Assembly: GCA_021776825.1 (NCBI GenBank)
Contig: JAJFFG010000051.1
Coordinates: 81,283 to 132,047 of the forward strand
Length of the DNA stretch: 50,765 nt
Origin: Planctomycetota bacterium
Lineage (GTDB): Bacteria; Planctomycetota; JAJSAM01; JAJVHW01
Direction of reading: 5' to 3'
A program made the position numbers and the translations under genes. Under the pieces are notes generated by a model. The model was given only the letters and a program-made list of their open reading frames with translations. It ran no database searches and was not told the DNA's origin. Below, one piece after another: positions 26,184 through 34,249 of the stretch (the stretch's first letter is position 1; each line of letters opens with the position of its first letter).

Positions 26184-27518
26184 TTAGATCGTCGCGAGCA
26201 CCCACGCCGCCGCACGATCCGCGGCGCCCGGAACATGCAGCCGCCGACGCACCTCGTCGAGCATGGCGATCGCCCGCTCGCGCGAGGGGCCTCCCGGCAT
26301 GAGCCCGAGCGCACTGTTCGCGATGCGCTGCACGTCGCCGGAGTCGACGATCATCTCGGGCAGCACCTCCTCGCCGGACAGGAGGTTCGGGAGCGCGATG
26401 AACGGCGAGACGAGAAGGAGATCGCCCAGCATGCGCGCGCTCCATGTGGCGTGGTAGATGACGACAGCCGGCGTGCCGTGCGCGACGAGGTGCAGGGTGG
26501 CCGTTCCGGAGACCGTGATGGCCGCGTCGGCAGCCGCCATGACGTCGTCGCCGTATCGCGGGTCCGCGAGGCTCACACCGCCGACCGCCGCGTCATGCAG
26601 TGCGGCCTCGACGAGCGGACGCAACCGTTCGGCGGCGAGCGCGATGACGAACCGCGCTCCGGGCGTGTGGGCCTGCACCATCTGCGCAGCCTGGAGCATG
26701 AGCGGTAGGTTGGCGGCGACCTCGGCGCTGCGACTGCCCGGAAGGAGCGCGACGAGCGAACCGCCCTCGGGGATCGACGAACGCAGCGCCGATCGATAGT
26801 CCTCGTCCGGCGGACGCTCGGCAAGATGCTCGAACAACGGGTGTCCCACGTAGCTCGCCGCGACTCCCGCGGCGTGGAACATCGGCTCCTCGAACGGCAG
26901 GATGGTGACGACTCGGTTCACGGACGCTGCGAGCGAGTGGACACGCCACGGCGCCCACGCCCAGACCTGCGGCGCGATGTAGTCGACGAACGGGATGCCA
27001 CGGCGCTTGGCAGCCTTCGCGACACGCAGGTTCAACCCCGGGTAGTCGATCCCGACGACGACGTCCGGTGGGTCCTCGGAGAGCCGGATGAGCAGACGCC
27101 GGTAGAGACCGAGGAAGAACGGCAGTTTCTTGAGCACCGGCAAGACGCCCATGACGGGCGCCGAGACGAGGTCCTCGACGAGTTCGACGCCGGCCGCTTC
27201 CATGCGGGGACCACCGAGCCCGACGAGACGGATCGTTGGATCCTGCCGCAGCAACGCCGTAGCCAGGTCAGCGGCGTGCAGATCGCCCGAGGGCTCGCCG
27301 GCGATCAGGAGGACGTGCCGGATCGACCCCGATGGCTCCGGGGGCTCGGAGGCTCCCGCGTGCAGTCCCGACCGCAGGACGGTGAGCATGCGTTCACGAT
27401 CACGCCGTCCCGTGAAGAGGGAGCGCGCCAGGCGCGGTAGGAACGGCACGAAGGCGAAGAGTGCGGCGAAGAGAGTGCCGATCGTCTCGACCGTCGCGCG
27501 CAGGCGTGCAGCAGACAT
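26184..27518 (-). CDS. lpxB: Lipid-A-disaccharide synthase
   Basis: A 444-residue GT19-family glycosyltransferase that joins UDP-2,3-diacylglucosamine and lipid X at the inner membrane. Motifs are LLIAGEPSGDLHAADLATAL near residue 70, the VVGIDYPGLNLRVAKAAKRR block, APQVWAWAPWRV, LPFEEPMF, VGHPL, LLPGSRSAEVAANLPLMLQA and VSGTATLHLVAHGTPAVVIY. The ~65-residue N-terminal extension with a hydrophobic helix at about 12-30 is extra to the usual ~380-residue enzyme. It implies a Gram-negative, lipid A-making envelope. It is convergent with rbfA (9 bp between stops). Confidence 0.93.
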   Translation of the reverse strand: MSAARLRATVETIGTLFAALFAFVPFLPRLARSLFTGRRDRERMLTVLRSGLHAGASEPPEPSGSIRHVLLIAGEPSGDLHAADLATALLRQDPTIRLVGLGGPRMEAAGVELVEDLVSAPVMGVLPVLKKLPFFLGLYRRLLIRLSEDPPDVVVGIDYPGLNLRVAKAAKRRGIPFVDYIAPQVWAWAPWRVHSLAASVNRVVTILPFEEPMFHAAGVAASYVGHPLFEHLAERPPDEDYRSALRSSIPEGGSLVALLPGSRSAEVAANLPLMLQAAQMVQAHTPGARFVIALAAERLRPLVEAALHDAAVGGVSLADPRYGDDVMAAADAAITVSGTATLHLVAHGTPAVVIYHATWSARMLGDLLLVSPFIALPNLLSGEEVLPEMIVDSGDVQRIANSALGLMPGGPSRERAIAMLDEVRRRLHVPGAADRAAAWVLATI

Positions 27519-27621
27519 CCGGCGGGAGGATACCGCAGTCGGCGAGCCAACCCGGATCGTTCACGAGGCCTCGAGAGCGTGCCGCCGAGGTGAGCGCCTG
27601 GACCGTTCAGGACGATCAGCG

Positions 27622-28419
27622 CTAGTTGACGGGCTTCCAGACATTCCCGTCGGCCCCGGTGACGCCGACCGCGAGCCCGCCGCCGATCTTCTCGATGTCA
27701 CCGTTCGTCAATGCGTTGCCGCCGAGGATGAACTCGCAGTTCGTCCCCTCGTACGTCAGATCGTCCGAGGAGACGACCTGGCTGCGCTCGTTGACGAACA
27801 ACGTGCGGTTGCCCGTCACGCCGATATCGAACGGGAACGCGTAGCAAGCGAAGTAGGTCTCGGCCAGGTTGGGATCGAGCACTCCGGCGGGCATGCCGCC
27901 CAAGGGACGCTCGCGCTCGGCCTGACCCCCCGGACCCGGCAGGTACATGCGCAGGATGTAACCGTTGCGCTGCACCTCTCCGGCGGCGTTGACGAGGGCG
28001 AGCGACTGCGTCAGATCCGTGGGCACGCGAGCCGCGCCGCCACGGATGCCGATGCGAGCCCCCATCTCGGCGAACGTGCCGAACTCGCCGGCGCCGTCGC
28101 TGTCCTCGTCGGCCTTACCGCTCTGGACGAACTGCTGCTGCGCCGTCGTCACGGTGCGGATCAACGACGCGGCCGCGACCTCGTTCGCGTTCAGGCGCGA
28201 CGAGATCAGATTCGGCACGGCGATGGCTGCGATGATCGCAATGATCGTCACCACGATCATCAGCTCGACGATCGTGAACCCCTCGCGTGTCCCGTTCGGT
28301 CGCAACGCCTCGCCCTCCGGTCTCTCCGTCGGCGGACGACGTCCTCGAGCGAGGATGCCATCCAACACCGTCCCATCGGACGCCCTCGCAGGCTGACTTG
28401 AGGATGTGAGAGTCCTCAT
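27622..28419 (-). CDS. Type IV pilin-like prepilin (long leader)
   Basis: A 265-residue protein with a class III signal: leader ending TREG, then FTIVELMIVVTIIAIIAAIA with the conserved Glu at +5. Cleavage by a PilD-type peptidase is expected, giving a pseudopilin or pilin of about 218 residues with one N-terminal helix. The leader is unusually long (about 47 residues from the ATG at 28419); the GTG at 28368 would give about 30. The globular part has a cysteine pair (YFACYAF; GTNCEFI) near the C-terminus that could form the pilin D-loop disulfide. No other pilus gene is nearby. Confidence 0.85.
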   Translation of the reverse strand: MRTLTSSSQPARASDGTVLDGILARGRRPPTERPEGEALRPNGTREGFTIVELMIVVTIIAIIAAIAVPNLISSRLNANEVAAASLIRTVTTAQQQFVQSGKADEDSDGAGEFGTFAEMGARIGIRGGAARVPTDLTQSLALVNAAGEVQRNGYILRMYLPGPGGQAERERPLGGMPAGVLDPNLAETYFACYAFPFDIGVTGNRTLFVNERSQVVSSDDLTYEGTNCEFILGGNALTNGDIEKIGGGLAVGVTGADGNVWKPVN

Positions 28420-28460
28420 CTGGGCTTGGATCCTGCCCCATTCAGGCCGGTCAAGCGAAG

Positions 28461-28492
28461 CGGCGCGCCGCGACCGAGATCGCGACGCGCCG
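28461..28492. terminator. Strong hairpin between the cNMP-ALS gene and the prepilin gene
   Basis: CGGCGCGCCGCGA and TCGCGACGCGCCG form a 13-bp stem with one mismatch and a 6-nt loop, 24 bp after the stop of the minus-strand acetolactate-synthase-like gene. There is no U-tract, so it may be a factor-assisted terminator or a processing/stability hairpin. Confidence 0.5.
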
Positions 28493-28515
28493 CCGTGTCG
28501 TTCGAGAGCCTCGAG

Positions 28516-30552
28516 CTACTTGGCCGTCGCCTTCGCGAGACGCTGCGCCAGCGTGCGAGCGATCGCGAGTCCCATGGCCGGCTGCGACGAGACCAGTGTA
28601 CGGAAGGCCGGGCCGTCCAAAGCGCTGACCGTGGTCTCGGCACTGGCTCGGATCGTCGCGGAGCGAGGCTCCGCCGAGAGCGCGGCCATCTCACCGAACG
28701 CTCCGCCGGCGCCGATGCGCGCCACCTCCTGGCCTCCGACCTCGACGACGACCTCACCCTCGTGAATGACGAACAGCTCGGCGCCGGCCTCGCCCTCCGA
28801 GAAGATCGTCGCGCCGGGCTCGTACGTCCGCTCGTCCATCTCCTCGGCCATCATCTCGCGGTACTGCTTGGGCAGACCCTTGAAGAGATCGACATTGCCG
28901 AGCGCGTCGCAGACGACGTCGACCGGGATGTCCTTCAGGCTCGCGGTGAGCTTCATGTTCTGGGAGTAGTCGATCGGCACGACGACGAGGGCCGGACGAC
29001 CCGCAGTGAACGCCTTCTCGAGCGTCGCACCGACGTCGGCCGCGTCTTCGACCATGAACCCGGCCATGTGGAACGCATCGGCGAGCTTCATCCAGTCGGG
29101 GTTCGTGAAGTCGATGTGCGACCACTTGCCGAACTGCGCGGTCTGCTTCCAGCGGATCAGGCCGTACTGGCTGTCCTCCCAGACCATGACCACGATGTTG
29201 AGCTTCTCGCGGACGGCGGTCTCGAGCTCCTGGATGTTCATCATCACGCCGCCGTCGCCGCAGATCGCGAGGACCCTGCGGTCCGGATGGACGATCTTCG
29301 CGGCGATGGCGCCCGGGAGGGCGAAGCCCATCGAGCAGAAGCCGTTCGACATCTGGATCGTGTTCGGCTCCTCCGTCTGGAGGTAGCGCGCGATCCACAT
29401 CTTGTGGGCGCCGACGTCGGACAGAATGATGTCGACGTCGTCCATCACGCGACGGACGTCCGAGAGCACCTTCTGCGGCGCAACCGGAAGGCCGGTGTCG
29501 TCGTCGTGCCTGCGGAAGTCCTCGAGCATCTTCTCGCGGAACGGTGCGTAGAGCTCCGGCGACGGGCCGGTCATGCCCTCGGTCGCGTCGGCGAGAGCGT
29601 TCATGCACAGACCGATGTCGCCCACGATCTCGGCAGCCGTGCGGTAGTTGTCGTCGATCTCCGCGGCGCTCTGATCGATGTGGATGATGTTCTTCTTGTT
29701 GCCCTTGTTCCAGGCCTTGGGGTGGTACTCGACCATGTCGAACCCGACCGAGATCACGCAGTCGGACTTCTCGACGCAGGCCACCGTCCAGTCGCGAGCA
29801 CCGAGGCCGATCGTGAACAGGCACAGCGGATCGGACGGCGGGAAGCCGCCCTTGCCCATGAACGTGTTCAGCACCGGGATCTGGTTCTGACGCGCGAAGG
29901 CGCGGAGCTGATCCGAGGCGTGGTTTCGGAGCGTGCCGTTGCCCGTCAGGATCACGGGGAACTCGGCGTTGCGGATCATGTCCGCCGCGGTCGCAACGAT
30001 CTCCGGGTTGGGCGCGCTACGCGGCACCGGACGTGGCGGGATGGGCTGCGCGAGCGTCTGCCGCTTGGCGACGTCCTCGGGCAGGTCGATGTGGCAAGCG
30101 CCGTACTTGTCGGTCGTCGCCACGCGGAACGCCTTGCGCACGATCTCGGGGATCGAGTCGGGGTGAACGACCGAGACGCCCCACTTCACACAGGTCTCGA
30201 AGACCTTCACCAGGTCCATGGCCTGGTGGGACTCCTTGTGCATGCGCGACGTCGACGCCTGACCGGTCAGCACGATGCAGGGGGCGCGATCCATGTTCGC
30301 GTCGCCGACACCGGTGAGCAGGTTGGTGGCGCCCGGACCGAGCGTGCCGAGGCACACGACCGGCTTGCCGGTCAGGCGCCCGTAGACGTCGGCGATGAAC
30401 GCCGCGCCCTGCTCGTGACGACAGACGATGAACTTAATCTTGGAGTCGAGGAGCGACATCATGACGTCGGCGTTCTCCTCGCCGGGGACGCCGAAGATGT
30501 ACTCGCAGCCCTCGGCCTCGAGACAACGCAGAAGTAGATCAGATGCCTTCAC
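28516..30552 (-). CDS. Acetolactate synthase-like ThDP enzyme fused to a cyclic-nucleotide-binding domain
   Basis: A 678-residue protein. Residues 1 to about 550 are a complete thiamine-diphosphate enzyme of the acetolactate synthase group: catalytic Glu47 in CRHEQGAAFIADVYGRLTG, central FAD/DHS-like domain, and the ThDP/Mg motif GDGG at about 432. It ends with GRPALVVVPIDYSQNMKLT. The ED in MVWEDSQYGLIRW recalls catabolic AlsS-like rather than IlvB enzymes. Residues about 570-678 form a cNMP-binding domain with an intact phosphate-binding cassette (FGEMAALSAEPRSATIR, Glu621 and Arg630). The likely reaction is 2 pyruvate to acetolactate, possibly gated by cAMP or cGMP. Regulation is inferred; the domain join is seen directly. 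Confidence 0.85.
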   Translation of the reverse strand: MKASDLLLRCLEAEGCEYIFGVPGEENADVMMSLLDSKIKFIVCRHEQGAAFIADVYGRLTGKPVVCLGTLGPGATNLLTGVGDANMDRAPCIVLTGQASTSRMHKESHQAMDLVKVFETCVKWGVSVVHPDSIPEIVRKAFRVATTDKYGACHIDLPEDVAKRQTLAQPIPPRPVPRSAPNPEIVATAADMIRNAEFPVILTGNGTLRNHASDQLRAFARQNQIPVLNTFMGKGGFPPSDPLCLFTIGLGARDWTVACVEKSDCVISVGFDMVEYHPKAWNKGNKKNIIHIDQSAAEIDDNYRTAAEIVGDIGLCMNALADATEGMTGPSPELYAPFREKMLEDFRRHDDDTGLPVAPQKVLSDVRRVMDDVDIILSDVGAHKMWIARYLQTEEPNTIQMSNGFCSMGFALPGAIAAKIVHPDRRVLAICGDGGVMMNIQELETAVREKLNIVVMVWEDSQYGLIRWKQTAQFGKWSHIDFTNPDWMKLADAFHMAGFMVEDAADVGATLEKAFTAGRPALVVVPIDYSQNMKLTASLKDIPVDVVCDALGNVDLFKGLPKQYREMMAEEMDERTYEPGATIFSEGEAGAELFVIHEGEVVVEVGGQEVARIGAGGAFGEMAALSAEPRSATIRASAETTVSALDGPAFRTLVSSQPAMGLAIARTLAQRLAKATAK

Positions 30553-30694
30553 GACTCACCTCCCAGCGCACGGTGACCGTCTTCCCAGGGATCACTCGTC
30601 ACGCGTAGCCCATGACTTCAGTCGCATTTGTCGCACGAAGCGGGCTGGTGGCGCAAGATGACGAGCCGATCTTGAGCCTGCGTGAGCCACCTCC

Positions 30695-30700
30695 GGAGAG
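30695..30700 (+). promoter_or_regulatory. Ribosome binding site deciding the efpL start
   Basis: GGAGAG ends 5 nt before the GTG at 30706. The earlier in-frame start at 30682 has no such site, and the shorter product aligns with the EF-P family N-terminus. Confidence 0.55.
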
Positions 30701-30705
30701 TTCCC

Positions 30706-31275
30706 GTGCTGTCCACGAGCGACTTCAAGCGAAACGTGCTGATCGAGCTCGACGAGAAGCCCTGGCGCATCGTCGATGTCAGCTTCAACACACCCTCGGC
30801 CCGTTCGTCGGGGCTGATCGTCAAGACGCGACTGAAGTCGCTGCTCGACGGGACGGTCGTCGACAAGACGTTCCGCGGCGGCGATCGCGTCGAGGAGCCC
30901 GACGTCAACCGGCTGCCCTGCCAGTACCTGTACAGCGACGATCGCTTTGCGCACTTCATGGACACCGAGAGCTACGAGCAGATGCAGCTCGCGCACGACG
31001 ATCTCGGCGAGTCGCGGCTCTACCTGTTCGACGGCATCGAGGGCGTCAGCATCACTCTCTGGAACGGCGGTCCGATCGCGATCGACCTTCCGGCCCACGT
31101 CGACCTCGAGATCACCGAGACCACGCCCCCCATGAAGGGCGCGACGGCCGCGGCGCAGACGAAGCCCGCGACGCTGTCGACCGGGCTGATCGTCCAGGTC
31201 CCGGCGTACATCGACATGGGCGAGCGCGTGCGGGTGGACACACGGACGGGCGCGTTTCTGCAGCGGTCGAAATGA
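30706..31275 (+). CDS. efpL: Elongation factor P-like protein (EfpL/YeiP type)
   Basis: A 189-residue three-domain EF-P paralogue. The tip loop reads TPSARSSG, matching the SPTARGAA-type loop of E. coli YeiP/EfpL rather than the PGKG or PGR loop of classical EF-P. Domain III carries the conserved LEITETTPPMKGATAAAQ and KPATLSTGLIVQVPAYI. EfpL helps ribosomes through difficult sequences including polyproline. An arginine (in SARSS) occupies the loop tip, so a lysine modification is not expected. It is divergent from the acetolactate-synthase-like gene (153 bp between starts), and the R2/R1 repeat tract follows. Confidence 0.82.
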   Translation: MLSTSDFKRNVLIELDEKPWRIVDVSFNTPSARSSGLIVKTRLKSLLDGTVVDKTFRGGDRVEEPDVNRLPCQYLYSDDRFAHFMDTESYEQMQLAHDDLGESRLYLFDGIEGVSITLWNGGPIAIDLPAHVDLEITETTPPMKGATAAAQTKPATLSTGLIVQVPAYIDMGERVRVDTRTGAFLQRSK

Positions 31276-31292
31276 GGGCGCTCAGCCCCTCA

Positions 31293-31700
31293 CAGTAGGG
31301 GCGGACCCCGTGGGCCGCCCGCGCCCGCTGGGGTCGCGCGGTCGTGACGGGTGGACGGCGCACCGCGAGCGTCTCTGGCGATGCGGACGGCCGTCGGTCG
31401 ACGACCTCCGCGCAGCCCTGAGCAACGAACGCCGTCGACCGGCCGCCGTCCGATCGACGCCAACGGCCCGCCGACCGCCATCCCCCCCAACAGCGCGAGC
31501 CCCGCGCGTCGGCAGGGCGGATCAGGAGATCCGCCCGTACGGCGTCATGGAGCTGGCGCGACCCGGGTCGGGAGCAGCGTCATCGACCGACGGCCGTCCG
31601 GATCACGAGGGTCGTGCGCAGTGCGCCATCGGACCCACATCCATCGAGCCACCCCAGCGGGCGGGGCGGACCAGGGGGTCCGCCCCTACGGCGTCATTGA
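31293..31700. repeat. R2 palindromic modules, locus B, both orientations
   Basis: Hairpins of the R2 type lie at about 31299-31320 (bulged), 31515-31536 (GGGCGGATC-agga-GATCCGCCC) and 31663-31686 (GGGGCGGACC-aggg-GGTCCGCCCC). A plus-oriented module (about 31293-31415) and a minus-oriented one (about 31584-31690) carry the same GCTGGGGT ... CGGACGGCCGTCGGTCG text seen at 24.66-25.04 kb. No gene was found in this region. Confidence 0.8.
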
Positions 31701-31747
31701 CGAAGCGCACCCGCTTGGCTGGAGGAGGAGAGACGGACTCGGATCCT

Positions 31748-32142
31748 CACCCGGGGCGCGCTGGTTGCGCCCAAGCGCAAGCAGCGTGACGCGGGAATCG
31801 GAGGCCACGCAAGGGTGCGGCCGACACGGTGGCTCTCGAGGGAGAGCCCTCGCACCCGCGGAGCCGACCAACAACAACTGCGGGCGCGGCGATTGCCACT
31901 CATGCGACGCGCGCCCACGTACCACGCCCTACGCAATCGCCGTGACCCCCGGGGCGCTGCGGTTGCGCGTCAGCGCAAGCGCCGTGACGCGGGGATGGAG
32001 GCCACGCAAGGGTGCGGCCGACACGGTGGCTCTCGAGGGAGAGCCCTCGCACCCGCGGAGCCGACCAACAACACTAGCGGGCGCGGCGATTGCCGCATCT
32101 CGCGACGCACGCCCACCAACTACGCGCCCCGCAATCGCCGTG
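31748..32142 (-). repeat. R1 structured repeat, locus B, two tandem units
   Basis: Two type-a units read on the minus strand and are spaced 198 bp. Stem 1 arms are 32131-32140 with 32084-32093, and 31933-31942 with 31887-31896. Stem 2 of the first unit is GGGTGCG/CGCACCC (32048-32054 with 32010-32016), enclosing GGCTCTC...GAGAGCC. Stem 3 (TTGCGC/GCGCAA) and the closing CCCCGGGG-type block are also present. The first unit begins about 4 nt beyond the stop of the minus-strand gene at 32147, in its sense orientation. Confidence 0.85.
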
Positions 32143-32146
32143 ACGG

Positions 32147-32578
32147 CTACCCGACCTCAGCCGTCACGTCGTCCTCGACACCCTCGCCGTACCGCTCCAG
32201 CACCAACTCGGTGACCTGTTCGGTCAGCTCGTCGAAGTCGTGGAGGCGCTTCGGGTCGCTCGACAGACGCGAGCGGATCCACGCCAGCGCGTCCTCGCCG
32301 AGCGGCGGAGTCGTGAAGCGCAGCACGCCGCGATAGTTCCGCCGCCGAAGCCAATCGGCCTCGACGAGCGCATCCATCGCCTCGGCCACGGCCTCCTCGA
32401 AGTCGTCGAGACCGTCGAGGTCCTCGGCGTCCACGTCGAGGTGGTCGACGAGGTCGAGCACGTCCTGCGCGACGTCGGTGACCAGCACCGTGCGATTCGC
32501 GAGCGCGTGGTGCCGCTCGGTGACGAGCAGGCACGCAAGCGGGAGGTCGAGTCGGCCGGTGAAGGGGAAGGTCTGCAT
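32147..32578 (-). CDS. Hypothetical acidic protein, 143 aa
   Basis: No family was recognised. The protein has a hydrophobic start (FPFTGRLDLPLACLLVTE), a very acidic central helix region ([20 protein letters not shown]), and a winged-helix-like segment (ALVEADWLRRRNYRGVLRFT) that could be a small DNA- or protein-binding fold. The stop is directly followed by an R1 unit, so any transcript through this gene carries R1 at its 3' end. The coding call rests on natural composition and a clean frame. Confidence 0.65.
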   Translation of the reverse strand: MQTFPFTGRLDLPLACLLVTERHHALANRTVLVTDVAQDVLDLVDHLDVDAEDLDGLDDFEEAVAEAMDALVEADWLRRRNYRGVLRFTTPPLGEDALAWIRSRLSSDPKRLHDFDELTEQVTELVLERYGEGVEDDVTAEVG

Positions 32579-32664
32579 GGCGGATGCCCATCCGGTGAAG
32601 TCACCGAGAAGGGCGAATCACCGAACATACGGGTGTCCGCCCACCCCGTCATCCAGAAATCCCA

Positions 32665-33111
32665 TCACACAGGAATCCCATCACGCAGGCTCGGCAGAGC
32701 AACTCCGCGCGCGACTCGGGGTTCCGACGACGTCGAGCCCTCTCTCCACTGCGTGGGGAGGAAACGACTCAGGCCGCGGGCCACGGCTCGGTGATGTCGC
32801 CGTCGAAGACCGTGCGCGAACGGGGGAGTCGTCCCGGATCGCCGCCACGCTGAGACGGGTGCCTCTTCGGGCTGCGGCTGTCCGTAGCACGCGGCGCGCA
32901 ACTCCTTCTGCTGCTCGGGATCGCGGATCAGCACGATCCGCCACGGCTGGAGGTTCCACGAGCTCGGCGCAGCGAGCGTCAGCTCGAGGAGCCGGTCGAG
33001 GACGTCGTCCGGGATCGGATCGTTCGTGAAGTGGCGGACGCTGCGACGGCGTAGCGCGGCCTCCGGAACGGTCAGGGGATCGGAGGTGCTGCCGGTGCGG
33101 ATGTCGCTCAT
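32665..33111 (-). pseudogene. Truncated/frameshifted nitroreductase remnant
   Basis: From the ATG at 33111 the first 80 or so residues match the start of FMN-dependent nitroreductases (ALRRRSVRHFTNDPIPDDVL; LAAPSSWNLQPWRIVLIRDP; AACYGQPQ). After PEEAPV the frame turns into Arg-rich, shadow-like sequence (WRRSGTTPPFAHGLRRRHHR). In the +1 frame the same DNA reads more naturally (RTVFDGDITEPWPAA) and stops at 32769. An intact enzyme is about 190-220 residues, so most of the C-terminal half, including FMN contacts, is missing. It is likely a decaying gene. Confidence 0.65.
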
Positions 33112-33225
33112 CGCGGCATCGTACACAGCACGAAGAGCGGCGCCGCGCTACAGCGTGAGGGGCACGGGAACCGATAGGTGGTGAGCCGGGGACCGCTGCC
33201 CCCCAGCCTCGAGAGAAGAGCCCCC

Positions 33226-33435
33226 ATGACGAACGAGAGATTGATCACGCTGGCGGAATCGTGCAGCGCGGTCCGGGCCTCGATCGGACGCATGCTTCTG
33301 GCCGACGAGGGTTCAGAGACGCGAGAGCAGGCTGCGCGGAACTTCCGCAACGCCCTGCGCGAGCTCATGCGCCGAGCACGAGAAGAAGAGTGTGGACTCT
33401 TCCTAGAAGTCGCCGGAGAGCTGTCCGCACACTAG
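33226..33435 (+). CDS. Small helical protein, 69 aa
   Basis: A short frame from ATG 33226, preceded by a purine-rich GAGAGAAGAG. The product is mostly helical and charged (MTNERLITLAESCSAVRASI; RNALRELMRRAREEECGLF), with two cysteines. No family was recognised. Coding status is moderate: natural composition and an RBS support it, but it is short. Confidence 0.5.
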   Translation: MTNERLITLAESCSAVRASIGRMLLADEGSETREQAARNFRNALRELMRRAREEECGLFLEVAGELSAH

Positions 33436-33546
33436 GCAACTAGGTCGCGCGACAGCACCGAGTGCACGAGAGGGCCTGTTCTTCCCTGGACGGGCTCTCC
33501 GCGATTCCAGCCCTCCGCGATTCCGGGCCCTCCGCGATTCCGGCGC

Positions 33547-33957
33547 CTACCGATCGACGGTCGCGACGAGCCAGACGACGACGTCGGTGCCCTCCGGCCC
33601 GGCCTGCCGGAACGGGAGCACGGTCACGTCTGAATACGGGCGCACGGCCTCGGTCAGGATCTCGACCAGGTGCGGGCGACGGGCGGCCGCGTAGATCGCC
33701 GCCGACGATGCGCTCCTCACCGACGGTCCTTCCGGAACGAGCGCGACGACAAAGCCGTCCTGCTCCAGACGCTGGCCCAGCGTCGCGGCATCGGCGCCGC
33801 GATCCGCGGCATGCACGATGACGGCCCGGCCCGGCGGTCCCTTGGGCCGCTGCGGCGTCGCGCACGCGGTCAGTGTGCCCAGCGCGGCGACGAGACCGAG
33901 GGCGAGCCCGAGAGCGAGCCCGAGATCCAGCACGGCGGAGAGGGTTCTGCGGAGCAC
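33547..33957 (-). CDS. Lipoprotein with LytR_C-like domain
   Basis: About 136 residues from the GTG at 33957. The N-terminal hydrophobic segment ends LGTLTAC, an acceptable lipobox. The rest (AVIVHAADRGADAATLGQRL; IYAAARRPHLVEILTEAV; TDVVVWLVATVDR) resembles the LytR C-terminal/SPOR-like fold of alternating strands and helices, in which a tetrapeptide-like YAA segment precedes a repeated strand. Function is unknown; such domains often act at the envelope. The frame is open far upstream (34602) through the opposite-strand genes, and that part was rejected. Confidence 0.6.
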   Translation of the reverse strand: MLRRTLSAVLDLGLALGLALGLVAALGTLTACATPQRPKGPPGRAVIVHAADRGADAATLGQRLEQDGFVVALVPEGPSVRSASSAAIYAAARRPHLVEILTEAVRPYSDVTVLPFRQAGPEGTDVVVWLVATVDR

Positions 33958-34006
33958 GGCGCGCGGAGTATCCCACGCGCCGCAGGCTTCGAGTAGAACG
34001 GCCCTC

Positions 34007-34249
34007 GTGCAGTCCGACGACGGCCGACGGCCCCTCCCCATCACACTCGCGGACCTTCCGCTCGTGCTGCTGATCCTGGCGGGCGCCTGCGCCGTGTCGG
34101 CGGCGATCGGCTTCGGGTTCGCGATGTCGGGCGGCCCGGCGCCCCTCGGTGCACTGCTCGCTCCCCCCGCTCTCGCGCTGATCGCCGCGCCACTCTGGGT
34201 GCTGCGCCGACGAAGACCGGCCGACCAAGGAGATCCGATAGAGCCATGA
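34007..34249 (+). CDS. Small two-helix membrane protein, 80 aa
   Basis: The GTG at 34007 begins VQSDDGRRPLPITLADLPLV. Two hydrophobic helices follow (LVLLILAGACAVSAAIGFGF; GALLAPPALALIAAPLWVL), then a basic tail RRRRPADQ. No family is known to me. Its stop overlaps the start of the next gene (ATGA at 34246), which supports it being real and co-translated with the HEAT protein. Confidence 0.6.
   Translation: MQSDDGRRPLPITLADLPLVLLILAGACAVSAAIGFGFAMSGGPAPLGALLAPPALALIAAPLWVLRRRRPADQGDPIEP

Noticed and set aside
28426..30537. 703-codon open frame antisense to the acetolactate-synthase-like gene
   Set aside because: Shadow of a well-supported gene, with no recognisable motif.
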